From Nectonema munidae (lineage: Eukaryota > Nematomorpha > Nectonematoida > Nectonematidae): a DNA stretch of 64,000 bases. Numbering within the stretch: the stretch's first letter is position 1; every line of letters starts with the position of its first letter. The notes beneath the pieces are model-generated. The model worked only from the letters and a program-made list of their open reading frames with translations, did no database searches and was not told where the DNA came from. The stretch is from contig JAUIRK010000976.1 of NCBI GenBank assembly GCA_030549495.1, positions 544,501-608,500 of the forward strand. The letters run 5' to 3'. This document shows positions 1-11,994 of the stretch, one piece after another. The position numbers were made by a program, and so were the translations under genes.

Positions 1-1582
1 TTGGATTGTTCAGACAATTTTCGAATAAACAATGGTGTCGATTTTTTAGTATAGTAGTTTATATGCTGAGTTTATGTTTTTAAGTGAGACACCGAGTTTT
101 TAAGAAAATTATAGTTAGACCACTTCGCCGAAATTTTTTAGAAAGTTTGTGAACAACTCTTCAAGTTCAACAAGGGAACAAAATCATTCATATAGAATGA
201 TATATACTCATCCGATGTAATTAAGTCTTTATCCCTCCTTATTGCCATTTACCAGTTATTGAAGCGGATGGTCACAGTCTACCTGTATAGTCTATAAGAT
301 ACGCTGTACTCTAACCAAGAGAATGTTTTATACCATTGCTAAAAATGATCGCTTTTGTAAATCTTTAGGGAGTTGAATTTTTGATTGAACTGATTTTATA
401 TTTGGTGTTCTAAGGTAACATGTCTTTGCCTTCTAAAGGCCATATGGAAAGGGTTGTATTAGAGGACTCATTGGTAATACATTCAGACCTCATTTATCCC
501 ACAGCAGATTATTCGACAACCCCACTATCCGATGCAATATTGATTAGGAGCTAAAAGATATTTCTCAGCCTCTCATCTCACTAATTGTCAACAAGCATGG
601 TTCATATCAAATCAATTAGTTAGGTGGATTGATTACTCTGTACTAAATGCATTGTTGTTTTAATATAATCTTCATATTCTACACACACATATATTCAGTC
701 AGTAAAGTAAATTGTTTGGAAATTTATTTAGGATGTGGGTCTATGAATTGACAGGTATGTAGCCGTAAATATAAATTTGGCCATTTAAAATATAAATTGA
801 AGGTTTCAAATTTTTGGAAGAAATATTCTACAAACCTTAAATTTATATAAATTAGCTACTCCAAACCCTAAGTTATACGCTAAAAATGACATGAGAATGA
901 TATTATTTGTACTAAGTTTTATTAACAAAAATTTTAAGCAAAGTATAAAAACATTGCCAACTATTCTAAAAAATCTTAATAAAAAAACTAAAACATTAAA
1001 TAAAACGAATTTCTAAGGATAAAGATGCTATATATTTGATTTTTCAAATAAAAGATTTGATTGTTTAAATTAGCACCGTCGCACACTTCAAGTACGGTGG
1101 GCGGGGCAAAACTGATCAAGACGAGGGGGCAAAACGAATTTAAATGGGACTGGGAATATAAGAAGGTGTATACATTTATATATTTCAAAGGAGTTTCAGA
1201 TGGGCAAATTAAATCCCAGGGGGCTTAGCCTCCTTGCCCCCTTTTTCATCGGCCTCGTGGGATAAACATGTTAGGCTTTATATTATAGAGCTCTTATATA
1301 GTTATGTGGTATAAAAAATATTTGCCTCGCTCAAAAATGCATGGGTTCTTGTTCAAACGATTGGCTACATTACTGCCTCTGATCAAATATAGCTTAAATG
1401 TGCATTACTACAACAAAGAAGTGGGCGTTAATGAAAAAAATAGATTTTAAATATTCATTCTAAGACTTAACCTTAAAACAAGAAAAGTAATATCGAAAAT
1501 CTACTCAGAAGACAAACAAGTCTAATAAATACTATAAAAAAGATATACAATTCCGAAAATTGAACATTATTGGGACGAATCA
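1..1582. other. AT-rich non-coding stretch
   Basis: No reading frame with recognisable protein content and no clear repeat structure. A short G/C-richer patch at about 1075-1260 contains several GGGGGC/GCCCCC runs and may be debris of a DNA transposon end. Confidence 0.5.
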
Positions 1583-1628
1583 CATTAGGGAGGAGAGGAG
1601 GGCGTCGCCCCGCGAAAGTGCGCCCCTG
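1583..1628 (-). repeat. Solitary hAT-like terminal sequence
   Basis: Read on the minus strand, the segment starts CAGGGGCGCAC and is GC-rich, unlike its surroundings. CAGGGG-type ends are usual for hAT transposons. A similar start (CAGGGGCGCACATCC) occurs at 41332 on the plus strand. No matching second end or 8-bp target duplication was found nearby, so it is at most a remnant. Confidence 0.3.
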
Positions 1629-1639
1629 GAGATCTAGTA

Positions 1640-2780
1640 TAATAAATATATTTTATTGAGAATATATAAATAATATTCTGAGAAATCATTTTTGCCGTCA
1701 AACAAAAATATGATTGACATCTTGACACTTTAATTGCAAAAAAAATGAGTCGAGAAATAAAATCAACTTGTTCGTTATTTTAAATAAATATATTTTATTT
1801 AAACTATGGATAAATGTTGATGACACTTTTTCAGACTCAAACTCTCAAAGCTAAAGCTGAGTTGAGAAATGAAATTGGCATGGTCGATTTGGCATAAAAA
1901 ATATACTTGTTTTAAAATTAATATTTTTGAAGAAATTTTTCAGACGTAAACAGGAAAATTGAATGACGCTTTCAGACATTTTGAAAACCTAATTGCAAGA
2001 AATGACTTTGGTATTTAAATTGGCATGCTTTTTAGTAAAAAATGTGTAATTTTTAATTTGAATAATATATATGCATAGATATATTTTTCAGAATTCGAGT
2101 CAAAACGCCCGAAACCAAAAGACCCGATACAAGAACGTCTGAAACTTGAATCTACAAAAAATATTTAAAAAATTAAGATTTTTTCTTGTATCTACGCTTT
2201 TTTCCAATTATCATCTTATATATTTTTCTAAGAATATGTTAAATTTTACACTTTGTTGTTTCACATGCATAAAAAACAGATATACAAGATTCCTAATTTA
2301 TCAATCTTTGGGAATCGAACTACTAAAATTTTGATCCAAAATCAGAAATTATTTATATTCTTGTTTTCCTGTTTAAATTAGTCACATCTTTTCTGGTTTT
2401 CCTATATAGGCAGTTTAATTGTTTTTGAAACCAAAGAAATAATGTATTTTTGTATGATCGCCTTTACCTTTCAAGTCAAATTGATCACTATCATTTCGTG
2501 TCAAATCGACTGTTCTGAAAACTGTCCAAATAGAATAAACTTCAAAAAATAGTAACGCCCGAATTATTATTTTCGGGCGTTTTTACCCGGTACCTATTTT
2601 TCTGGCGTGAACCACAAATTTGATTGACACTCTCAAAGTTTTCCACACTCTAATTGTGAAAATGGAGTAGGGGAATGAAGTCAGCATGATTAATTTAGTA
2701 TAAAAATAAATTTTATTTAAAATTTGAACAACATTCTTGGAGAAAAATTTCAAGCGTAAAATGTAACTTACCCTTGTAGG
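1640..2780 (-). repeat. Diverged ~150-bp repeat array
   Basis: About seven degenerate units repeat the pattern ATGAGT..GAGAAAT.AAAT..CATG..CGATTT.GTATAAAAAATA. Reverse-complemented, this matches the left-arm array of the TTAA element at 9640-10990, so this is an old reverse-orientation copy of that arm without visible ends. Unit phases near 1745, 1860, 2000 and 2665 are the easiest to see. Confidence 0.55.
2554..2581. repeat. GC-rich stem-loop in repeat array
   Basis: A perfect 10-bp inverted repeat (AACGCCCGAA / TTCGGGCGTT) with an 8-base loop. It stands out in very AT-rich DNA and recalls the G-run/C-run stem-loops at the ends of the TTAA elements elsewhere in the window. Confidence 0.6.
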
Positions 2781-3485
2781 AACAAAGCTCAGTTTACAAG
2801 TAGAAAGTTTTTAGAAAAAAAATAAACGAAATACTTTAAAAAAATAATTTAGGATAAATAGTTTTTGAATGCTATTGTTTTTGCTTACATAAAAAGGATA
2901 TAGACAACAATTTGAAAATCCTTTGAGGACGATGTAAGAAAGACGCAAAACTATAAATACAAAACAATAAAACATCTTAATAAATTATGTTAAAGAAAAA
3001 ATTTTTCAATAAACATGTAAAGGAGAGAATAAAATTTAATTATAAAATTTTAAAGTCAGAGTATTTTTATACATAAATAGATGCTAATAGATAATTAGAA
3101 TATTTAACGACTACACAATCTTGCATAGGTTTATCAAAATGCACTTCTCACAATAATTAGGTCATTGAATAAAATCATCAATCGACATTGAATAATCACG
3201 GCCTCAACAATAAATTAAGATAGCAGAGCTTTATACTATTCAGTTTTCATGAATAAAAATTTAAGACAAATAAATTCTGCCTAAAAAAGTACAAACTAAC
3301 ATATTTCCACATAAATGAATATACTAACGCTGTAATCGGCTTTGTCCCGTGTTGAGTTCGAAAAGATTAATTTTAAAATGTTATCCCCTCATTTAGCTAA
3401 ATAATTAAAAAAAATATGCGCCCCAGAAAAAAATATCTACTCAAAAGGAAACACGATTCAAATTAAAATAAAACTAAAAAACGAT
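2781..3485. other. Non-coding, downstream of PDIA3
   Basis: AT-rich sequence beyond the 3' end of the minus-strand PDIA3-like gene. No gene or repeat recognised. Confidence 0.5.
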
Positions 3486-3491
3486 TTTATT
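3486..3491 (-). terminator. Candidate poly(A) signal of PDIA3
   Basis: AATAAA on the minus strand, about 64 bases past the PDIA3 stop codon. This is the first canonical signal downstream, and the position is plausible for a short 3' UTR. Confidence 0.45.
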
Positions 3492-3554
3492 CAGAATAAA
3501 AAATGTGCTAGGGATCAAAAGAAATCACAGATAATATCGAAGATTAAGAGATAC

Positions 3555-5024
3555 TTATAACTCATCGGATTCACCGTTTTTCTTTTTACCTTTACGATCG
3601 AAGCCTATTAAGGGTTTTGTTGCTTCTTTTGAAATGAATTTGATAAAATCTTTTAATTCACGCCCTCCTTCATAGACTGAGGGTTTAGATTTCTTGTCCA
3701 TAGGGACCCAGTACAATGTTGGAAATCCTTTAACATCAAACAAAGGAGGAATATCATTTGCAGTTGCGTCTATCTTTACAATTCTTATATTTGGTTCATT
3801 TGCCATTTTAGAAGCCAGTTTTTCGTAAATGGGAGTAAGCTTTTTACAATGTCCACACCATGGAGCATAAAACTCAACCAGAACATCAAATTTAGGGTCC
3901 ATAACTACACTTTCAAAATTTTTAGCAACAGCCACTTGAACACCTCCCTCAGGATTTTCAGGAATTGCTTCTGATTTTAAATAAGGTTCCACTTCACCCG
4001 ATAAAACACTTTTGACAAATTCTAATAAATTTTTATCAGAAAATTTTTCTGTCATAGCATATTTATTCTGTTTCAAATAGCAAGCTACAAATGGATCACG
4101 ATTGGAAAGATCACCAAATGAATCCAATTCATTGGCAAAAGATTTTTTATTACTAATAGCAAATCTTACATCCTTCATTTTGTCAGCAACGATTAGCACT
4201 CTATTCCTGAAGTAATTAGTACTTTTAGCATTGTTGATATAATCAACATCATAATAAGAAACACAGAGAGGCTTATTGAAAAGGTCTATATTTTTCATAG
4301 TTCTTATGGCCACTAGACCAAGAATGTTATCCTGAACAAATTCAATTAAAGATTTACCATCTTTTACTTCGTTCAAGACAACTTTTTCTTCTTCAAAAAT
4401 ATTTTTCATCACTTTAGGCCTCATTATGATAACTTTATCATCATCAAATCCCATTCTTTTAAAAACTTCTGGATTATAACTATGAGCTATATTATATTTT
4501 GCTTTGTTATTTTGAGAAAATTGATGAAAAATTTTTGATGAATCACTATCCGCATCCTTAAATAAGCCAAGAATAATATTATGTTGAGTACTATCACTAA
4601 AGACTTGATCAAATATAGTTTCGGAGGAAATTTCATAAGAAGGATCTTTAATAAATTCTTTCATGTAGTCAACTATTCCATTAGCACTTCTTTCTCCAGA
4701 AAATTCTTCATGCATTACACCATCCTTGAAAATTTTAAGGGTTGGATAACCAGAAACCTTATACTTGTCACAAATATCTTTATTTTCGGTACAATCAAGT
4801 TTAGCTAAATGAACAGGTTTAATATGTGCAGACAAAATTAAAGCGGCATCTTCAAAATCAGGAGCAAGTCTTTTACAATGACCGCACCAAGGAGCAAAAA
4901 ATTTAACAAGAACTACATCAAATTCTTTAATCTTACTATGAAAATTTTCAGTATTTAACACATGAACTTCAGAAGTGAAAGATACTTGAAAAAAGAGAAA
5001 TAAAATATAAAAAAATCTAAACAT
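3555..5024 (-). CDS. PDIA3: Protein disulfide-isomerase A3 (ERp57)-like
   Basis: A 489-residue oxidoreductase that forms and rearranges disulfides of secretory glycoproteins in the endoplasmic reticulum. Residues 1-18 form a hydrophobic signal peptide. Two thioredoxin domains each carry APWCGHCK (active-site cysteines 47/50 and 390/393) and flank two redox-inactive thioredoxin-like domains. The C-terminus GESDEL is a KDEL-type retrieval signal. The stretch YYDVDYINNAKSTNYFRNRV and the sequence around the second active site (DATAND, YEGGREL, EAT) match ERp57/PDIA3 rather than P4HB. Length is normal for the family. The gene is a single open frame with no intron, unusual for an animal PDIA3 but without other signs of a retrocopy: no disablements, and no obvious poly(A) tract after the stop. 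The start is the first ATG and directly precedes the signal peptide. Confidence 0.95.
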   Translation of the reverse strand: MFRFFYILFLFFQVSFTSEVHVLNTENFHSKIKEFDVVLVKFFAPWCGHCKRLAPDFEDAALILSAHIKPVHLAKLDCTENKDICDKYKVSGYPTLKIFKDGVMHEEFSGERSANGIVDYMKEFIKDPSYEISSETIFDQVFSDSTQHNIILGLFKDADSDSSKIFHQFSQNNKAKYNIAHSYNPEVFKRMGFDDDKVIIMRPKVMKNIFEEEKVVLNEVKDGKSLIEFVQDNILGLVAIRTMKNIDLFNKPLCVSYYDVDYINNAKSTNYFRNRVLIVADKMKDVRFAISNKKSFANELDSFGDLSNRDPFVACYLKQNKYAMTEKFSDKNLLEFVKSVLSGEVEPYLKSEAIPENPEGGVQVAVAKNFESVVMDPKFDVLVEFYAPWCGHCKKLTPIYEKLASKMANEPNIRIVKIDATANDIPPLFDVKGFPTLYWVPMDKKSKPSVYEGGRELKDFIKFISKEATKPLIGFDRKGKKKNGESDEL

Positions 5025-5445
5025 TGTTAAAAAAAATTTTCCAAATAATTTTATATTATTAAAAACACGTTGAATAGCAGGCTGAATTAGAGATAAAAAT
5101 AATTATTAAAAAAATTTATTAAAATTTATTTTAAAAAAATAAGATTTTTTAATATTTTTTCTGTGTATTACTCTATTTAATTTTTTTATACTTTCAATGG
5201 TCAAATTAAAAAATTTTAAGCACGGACTTCTTTATCTAGCTAATAATCTTCAATAGTAAACAATGGTAAAGTTAGTCAAGATCAGGAATCGAACGATCAT
5301 CTATATCAAAACCCCATGCGTCTACCATTAGACTCCTATTTTACACATATTTTAATTGATAACTCATATTTTATAAAAAAAATTCTTATTCTTAAAAACG
5401 TGTCACAAAGCATAAGTCTCTATGGAAAAACAATTTATACTCTTA
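5025..5445. other. Upstream of PDIA3, with tRNA-like remnant
   Basis: Presumed promoter and 5' UTR side of PDIA3, mostly A/T runs. At about 5272-5340 (minus) there is a tRNA-like piece with an A-box-like AGTCTAATGGTAGACG and a B-box-like GTTCGATTCC. It does not fold into a convincing cloverleaf and is more likely a tRNA-derived SINE fragment than a gene. Confidence 0.4.
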
Positions 5446-5914
5446 TCTATATTATAATAAGCTAGCGTCTGTCTGTCGCTGGAAGCATTCTGATTGGTTG
5501 AAATTATTTATATATATGTTTTATGTGTGTTTTTATATGGTGCGATGAGTTTCTATGTGTGTTTGTCGCTTGAAGCATTCTGATTTGGTGAAATTATTAT
5601 ATGTTTTGTGTGTATTTTTATATGTGTGATGATTTCATATAACTGTAGTGTGAGTTATGTATGAAATTATTTATATGTATTTTTATATGGTGTAATAGAA
5701 AAATACACAGAAAAGATACAATTATTCTAAAAACTGACCACCATACCATATAACACTATTAGCAACTCAAAATACACACTACCAAGAATCCTATTTTTCA
5801 AGCGTAGCCTAAACAAAAAAACTAACCGGTCCCGTTGTCGTTTCGAGCGAAGCAAATTTAAATTAGCAACTCAAAATTTCGAGCACAGCGAGAAACGACC
5901 ACGGGACCGGCTAG
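5446..5914 (+). mobile_element. Non-autonomous Helitron-like element
   Basis: Starts with TCTATATTATAATAAGC and ends with CTAG, lying exactly between an A (5445) and a T (5915), as expected for Helitron insertion without target duplication. Just before CTAG, a long inverted repeat (left arm near 5823, CCGGTCCCGTTGTCGTTTC; right arm near 5891, GAAACGACCACGGGACCGG) can form a large hairpin, the usual 3' signal of this class. Inside, a ~100-bp unit (GTCTGTCGCT..GAAGCATTCTGATT.GGTGAAATTATT) is repeated near 5470 and 5565. It has no coding capacity. Confidence 0.6.
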
Positions 5915-7569
5915 TTTACTATATTAATTTAAATTAAATAAGTGAAAACTCTTTAGGTTTTTTATCTGAAATGTCATAGAATATTGCAATTAAATCTTTG
6001 GAAAAACAATCATCGAATTCACTAATTAAACAGACAAGGACATGATTGAAGATCGTGATGTGTTGCACCTGACTTTGATCAGATCGTTGACCAATAGTTT
6101 CCAGCACAACAAATGCCTTAAGCCTTTGATATTTTATTGTCTTTTATTTATTGGTAAAATGCAGCATTTAATTCAGATTTAATTAAAATTTCAAAAGAGT
6201 TGAGTATATCAACTCAATATTCGTGTAGAGATGAGTTGAATTTTCCAACTTTTCTCAGGTCTGTTTATTTATCGCTTATCTGTGTTAATACTTTGTGATT
6301 TTTTTCAAGAATATGAAAACAAACTCTGCATATGGCCTGTAAGAAAACCACATGTGGATATAGCTTGAGCTGCGGTGTCATCTGCAGATGTTTGATTCAA
6401 AATTGTCATTATGGATTCCAGACCCTGAAGAACATTTCTATATCAAGTAGCGCAACGCCACTACTGTGTGTCATTGAGATGCTTCAGTTTGGCTTAGTTG
6501 TTCTCGAGTATACATTTCTCGCTGTATAGAAAGTAATTTTTCATGAATAACCGAGTTATTATCAAATATATAGTTTTTTGAAAAAGTTAACGAATTTCCC
6601 ATATTAGGGCATATTTTTTACAACATTTATTACCACAAACTTGAGCAAAATTGAAAATTTTTTTAATTAAAATTATTTATATTAAAAAATAATGACTTAA
6701 AATATAATAATTATTTGGAAATAATAATATAATTATTTTTATCAAGTTTAAAATAACAAAATATTTTTAATGCGAGTGGCCAGGCAAGATCACGGGTAAC
6801 ATAAAAATATAAAACAATACTCGATTGCCAGACCTCCTTTATTGTTGAAATTTTGATAAGTTTGTTGATTGAATTTTTATTTTTGAGTAAAAAGACAGCT
6901 TAATAAAAATTTTAAATATAGCGATTCACACTTATATAGAATACTAGTGTTAAATAAATATAATTCGTATTTGGTTGGTTCATATGTTCGACCATTTTAT
7001 TTGAAAATTTTTATTTTAATATTTTTCGACATTTTTCTATAAGAATTAAAATTGGGTTATTCATTGTTACAAAAATTATTTAAGAAATTTGCTTCTGAAT
7101 AATCTTTAAAAAATGAAACCAGAGCAATCTTTTGAGATTTTTTTATTGCTTTCTCATTAAAACTATTATATTTTAAAACTAAATATATATAACCAAGTCC
7201 AATGTTTTAATCAGTTTTTGATAATATGCCTTTCTGTATAATCCAGTTCCTACCCATATTTAATGGTTATACTCATGATTCGATAAGAAATCCAAATTTT
7301 TATATGTATGTGTTGGATTGTAATAAATTCAAAATTTCAATTTATTATTGTTTTTTATAACTATTGTTTCAAAAAATGGTAATTTAGAATTGATATCAGT
7401 TTCAAATGTAAATTTAATGTTTTCATATAATTTGTTTAAAGAAGAAGAAGAATTTATTATTATAATGAAAGCAGAGGTAGTAGCGCAAGAAAGAGCACTA
7501 TATATCAGAGGTCTGGGAAGACCACGTCAGACCTTATTATATATTTAAATGTGTAAATCGTTAAATGCT
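5915..7569. other. Non-coding stretch
   Basis: AT-rich, with no recognisable protein. A short patch at 6330-6530 is less AT-rich and open (65 codons, cysteine-rich start), but it resembles no known family, lacks splice-site support and was not called as a gene. Confidence 0.45.
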
Positions 7570-7732
7570 AAAAAATATTTATTCTTTTTAAATATATCAT
7601 TGGCTCCCCTTACTTTTAGAATATAAAGATAAACCTTGTCTTTAATAATTATTTTTTTTTATCAAATTATGCATATACGAAAGTAAAAGTAAGGGGAGCC
7701 AACGATATATTTAAAAAGAATAATATTTTTTG
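7570..7732. mobile_element. Hairpin MITE (~160 bp)
   Basis: Two arms of about 48 bases are near-perfect reverse complements. The left arm contains AAATATATCATTGGCTCCCC, the right arm GGGGAGCCAACGATATATTT. About 60 bases of AT-rich loop separate them. The structure is that of a miniature inverted-repeat transposable element; the superfamily cannot be told from the ends. Confidence 0.65.
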
Positions 7733-7739
7733 ATTTAAA

Positions 7740-8331
7740 TATTTTTCGATTCTTTGATTATTTGACAAATATATTATTTAAAATCGTGCAAATTGCAAAA
7801 TATAGGTAATAAAATAACCTTTGTAACATCGTATGAGGTAGCAAAATATGAACCTAAAGTTTTTTATTTTTTGATTTTTCAGAGAATATTTTTCGATTCT
7901 TTGATTACAGAATTTTATTTTAGTTATTTGACAAATATATTATTTAATATCGTGAAAAAATTCCAAAAATATAGGTAATAACTTATGTAACATCATCTCC
8001 CCGAATAAGGTATATCAAATCTTACATCTAGCGAAATATGAACTGACAGATTGGAGATGAACCATCCCAGTATACAGGTTGGAGATGAACTATCGTAGTA
8101 TACAAGTAAAAACGTATGTAGCATCGTCTCCCCGAATGAGTTATATCAAATTTTACATCTAGCAAAATGTGAACAGAGAGTTGAACATTGTCTGCCTAGT
8201 CATTTGTACATGGAATAGAAACCATCGTAGTATACAGGTTTGAGATGAATCATCGTAGTATACAGGTTTGAGATGAATCATCGTAGTATACAGGTTGGAG
8301 ATGAATCATCGTAGTATACATGTTGGAGATG
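7740..8331. repeat. Cluster of short direct repeats
   Basis: Several related segments recur. TCGATTCTTTGATTA..TTGACAAATATATTATTTAA is seen near 7747 and 7894. ATGTA.CATC.TCTCCCCGAAT..G.TATATCAAAT is seen near 7984 and 8114. From 8220 to 8331 a 28-bp unit (CATCGTAGTATACAGGTTTG core) runs four times in tandem, with two more scattered copies near 8060-8103. No coding capacity. Confidence 0.6.
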
Positions 8332-8827
8332 ACACTCAAATTGTCTATATATATAAAAATTTATATATTAAAATATACAATAATAGCTTGGCAAAGCTTC
8401 AGAGACATTTTATATCTTATTTTTAATTTTGAGCGCTTATAACTTTTTTTCTACAAAATGTAAACTGACCAAACTTTGCATAGCTGTTAAGATATAAAAA
8501 TAGAACCTTATATAAAAATTTCAAACAATTTTAACAACTTTTCAAAAAGTTATTAAACACCTAATATTTTAAAAAAAGTGATATCAGAGGGCTGGATAGA
8601 CCTCCGGGGAGACAACTTTCGAGATCTTATTTATTTAAATATAAAATTCGAAATATTTTTTTAAAAAGATATTTAAAATAAAAATTTTCAAAAAATATTT
8701 TGCGAACCATTTCAAAAATTGTACACAAAAGTTCAAACCACTTAACTTTAAAATATTGTTTTTATTTCATGAAAACAATATGATTGGTTGAAATGTTTAT
8801 GTAATTAATAATACTACTACTAATACT
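8332..8827. other. Non-coding stretch
   Basis: AT-rich. No gene or repeat family recognised. Confidence 0.5.
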
Positions 8828-9015
8828 CTCAAGTTTAAGAGCCTCAATGTTTGTTAGGGTATACCTTTCAGCTTAATAGTTGAAGGTCAGGGGTTCGATC
8901 CCCAAGGCTCCCAACTCTAAAAACGAATTCACAAAAATTGTGATTAACCTACTTAAGCATAATGCGAGCATATTGCCTTAAGGCTGAAAGTGCTTTAATA
9001 TCTCCAACCAACCAA
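8828..9015 (+). mobile_element. tRNA-derived SINE, family 1
   Basis: The tRNA-like head begins GAGCCTC at 8839 and ends AAGGCTCCC, giving a six-pair acceptor-like stem. It has a pol III B box (GGGTTCGATCCCC). A ~100-bp body follows (AATTCACAAAAATTGTGATTAA, GCATAATGCGAGCATA) and ends in CCAACCAACCAAC. It is flanked by the 11-bp direct repeat CTACTAATACT (8817-8827 and 9016-9026). Related copies lie at 25923, 31336 and 62240. Confidence 0.8.
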
Positions 9016-9026
9016 CTACTAATACT

Positions 9027-9306
9027 ATAATGACGATTTTTTTGGAAATTTTTACTTATTTGATTTGAAGCAAAAATTAAACTGTTTTTTAATATTTCTT
9101 TTTCATGATATATATATTATCATACGCTAGAATAATGTATTTTTGCAAAAACTTTTTAATTTTTTTGATAACTGGACTTTACCTCGAAAAATTTGGTCTA
9201 AATTTTAGAAAAAAAAGTGACTACTTTTTGTTAACAGCATAATGTGAAGATTTAGACAACATTTTTTATTGAAAATGGTATCATTGGAAAGCTATACACT
9301 TTGTAC
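9027..9306. other. Non-coding stretch
   Basis: AT-rich spacer between the SINE and the TTAA element. Nothing recognised. Confidence 0.5.
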
Positions 9307-9639
9307 TTAACCCTATTAGTGCTGGGGGCGTAAAACGCCCCCCCCCCTTCACTAAAAAATTAATTGTAAAAAATTGGCTGAATCATATCCCTTCACATTT
9401 TGTGACTTTTCCTAAAATCGCTAGCTGCATCTTTTGAAACCATTTTCATGGTAGTTAAATGACCTCTTCATGTCCAAAACTGTCAATCAAAATAAAAAAT
9501 TAAAATTTTGACATTATCTGTACTTAACCTTATAACTTAGGATCTATATTATATAATACCCTGAAAATTTATAATTATATACAGTTTGGAACGCATAACA
9601 CTTAATATATTTTTTTTTCCAATAATCATGGCTACTTTT

Positions 9640-10990
9640 TAGAAAATGTCAATCAAAATTTTGATTGATCAAAAATATACCTAATAAAATATACTTTCAA
9701 ATTTTACATAAAATATATGTTTTTATACTAAATCGGTCATGCTGTTTTCATTTCTGGACTCATTTTTTACATTTAGGATTTGAAAATACCTATAACTATT
9801 AATCAAATTTGCGGTTTACTCCTGAAAATTGTCTCCAAAAACATTCCTTAACATTTTACATAAAATATATGTGTTATAATAAATCAGCCATGCTGGTTTC
9901 ATTTCTGGACTCATTTTTTACGTTTAGGATGTGAAAATACCACTAATTGTTAATTAATTTTGCGGTTTACTTCTAAAAATTGTCTCCAAATACATTCATT
10001 CACATTTTACAATGAAATATATGTTTTTATACCAAATTAACAATGCTGTTTTCATTTCTGAACTCATTTTTCACAATTAGAGGTTTTAAAATATCTGTCA
10101 ACGTCAATCAAATTTGCGGTTTACTTCTAAAAGCTATCTCCAAAAATATTCTCTCAATTTTACATGAAATAAATGTTTTTATACCAAATCAATCATGCTG
10201 TTTTCATTTCTGAACTCATTTTTTACATTTAAGATGTGAAAACACTTATAAGTGTTAATGAAATTTGCGGTTTACTTCTAAAAATTGTTTCCAAAAACAT
10301 TCATTCAAATTTTACAATTAAATATATGTTTTTATACCAAATCAACCATGCTAGTTTCATTTATGGACTCAATTTTTGCAGTTTGAATTTGAAAATACCT
10401 ATAAATATCAAACAAATTTGCGTTTTGTTCTAAAATTAGTTTTCAAAAATATTGATTCAAATTTTACGTGAAATATATGTTTTTATAGCAAATAGATCAT
10501 GATGATTTCATTTCTGAACACAGTTTTCGCATTTAGAGGTTTTACTGCTAGTATCAATCAAATTTTGGGGTTTATGTCGTAAAACTATATCCCAAAATAT
10601 TCTCTCTAATTTTACATGAAATATATGTTTTTATACCAATTCGACCATGATAATTTTTTTTTCTGAAATCATTTTTTTGCATTTAGAGCTTTTAAATGTC
10701 TGAAAGTATCAATCAAATCTTCGATTTACGTCTAATGTCTACAGAAATATTTTTGAAATTTAAATAAAATATCTGTTTTTATGCCAAATGGAAGATGCTG
10801 GTTTCATTTTTGGACTCAGTTTTGGCATTTATGGTTTTAAAATATCTAAAAGCTTCAATCAGATTTGCGATTTACTTCTAGATACTGTGTTCAAAAAAAT
10901 AAAATATCTGTTTTATACCAAATCGACTATGCTTATTTTATTTCTGTACTGAATTTTGGATAATACGGTTAAAAATATCTCGAAGTGGCA
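9640..10990 (+). repeat. Left-arm array of ~150-bp units
   Basis: About nine diverged units, marked by TTCATTTCTG.ACTCATTTTT near 9749, 9898, 10051, 10203, 10357, 10507, 10660, 10803 and 10940. A typical unit reads TTTTTATACCAAATCGACCA, TGCTG, TTTCATTTCTGGACTCATTT, ATTTAGG, AATCAAATTTGCGGTTTACT. Divergence rises toward the element centre. Confidence 0.75.
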
Positions 10991-11994
10991 ATTGAATTAG
11001 TAATATATGCCTGAAAATCAGTTCTATAAAAAATTTTCAAAAAATCGCTGCATATTAGTTATATAGTAAAAATATACTTTTTTTTGTATAATTTGGCTTA
11101 TAATACTTTCCACAATCATCTTAAGTATGAAATATTTATAAAAATAACAAAACGTATTATAAAATCTTTTAAAAATTTTATGAGAGAAGGAACGAAGTTG
11201 AAAACTAATTGAAAAGAGAACATGTGATCAAAACAAATAATTTAAAAAAATATGTATCTTGACTAAATGGAAGATCTACCATGTTCTAATCAACTAGGAA
11301 GTGGTTTAATTATATAATATTAGATGCTTCAAAAAAGATTTTGACTGTGAAAAACAAGTTCCTCTTTTACAAATGAAAAATATTTAAATCTATAGCTTAT
11401 CATCTAGGATTACAGTTAACATTTAGCTAAGATGGGTAGGAAATCTGAAAATTTTGAATAGGTCAGATTTATCAAAAATGGCACAGGTGCCAATATGTGA
11501 GAATTTAGTCACTATCAAGATATTTTTAATTTAAATTGAATTTGTCCATCTTTTTCCTTTTGTGTCAAAGAGATAATTTTTTAGATGAAGAACGTTGACA
11601 ACTTTTTGTAATTGAACAATCAACATCACGAATGATTCATCAGAAAAAATCCTTTGAAATAAGATTTGTTGACAAATATTCAGGCTTGATAATAAAATAC
11701 ACGATACTGATAAAAAAAAGTCTAAGATCACCAGGAAGATTCTTTAATCAGAATGCTTTGAGAGAGGAAAAAAGTAATTTTATCCTTATAAAAAAATTTT
11801 CGAACACACATTGAAGAATATAAATTTCTAATGAAAAAAGAGCTACCAAGAAAGGATCATCATAGAATGAATAGCAAAATTACATACTGTAAATTATAAT
11901 ATGACGTAGAGACTACAAGTCGATAACGAATTTGTAGCCAAAAAGATGGAGATCATATCGAGTTACATAAGTTACTGTAGAATGAAATATTTTG

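Noticed and set aside
6332-6529. 65-codon cysteine-rich open frame
   Set aside because: No homology recognised, no splice or promoter support, and too short to call.
8220-8331. CRISPR-like array
   Set aside because: 28-bp units run directly head to tail without spacers, in a eukaryotic genome.
8839-8911. tRNA gene
   Set aside because: The acceptor-like stem and B box are present, but the anticodon arm does not fold properly, and the same sequence recurs with a SINE body and target duplications.
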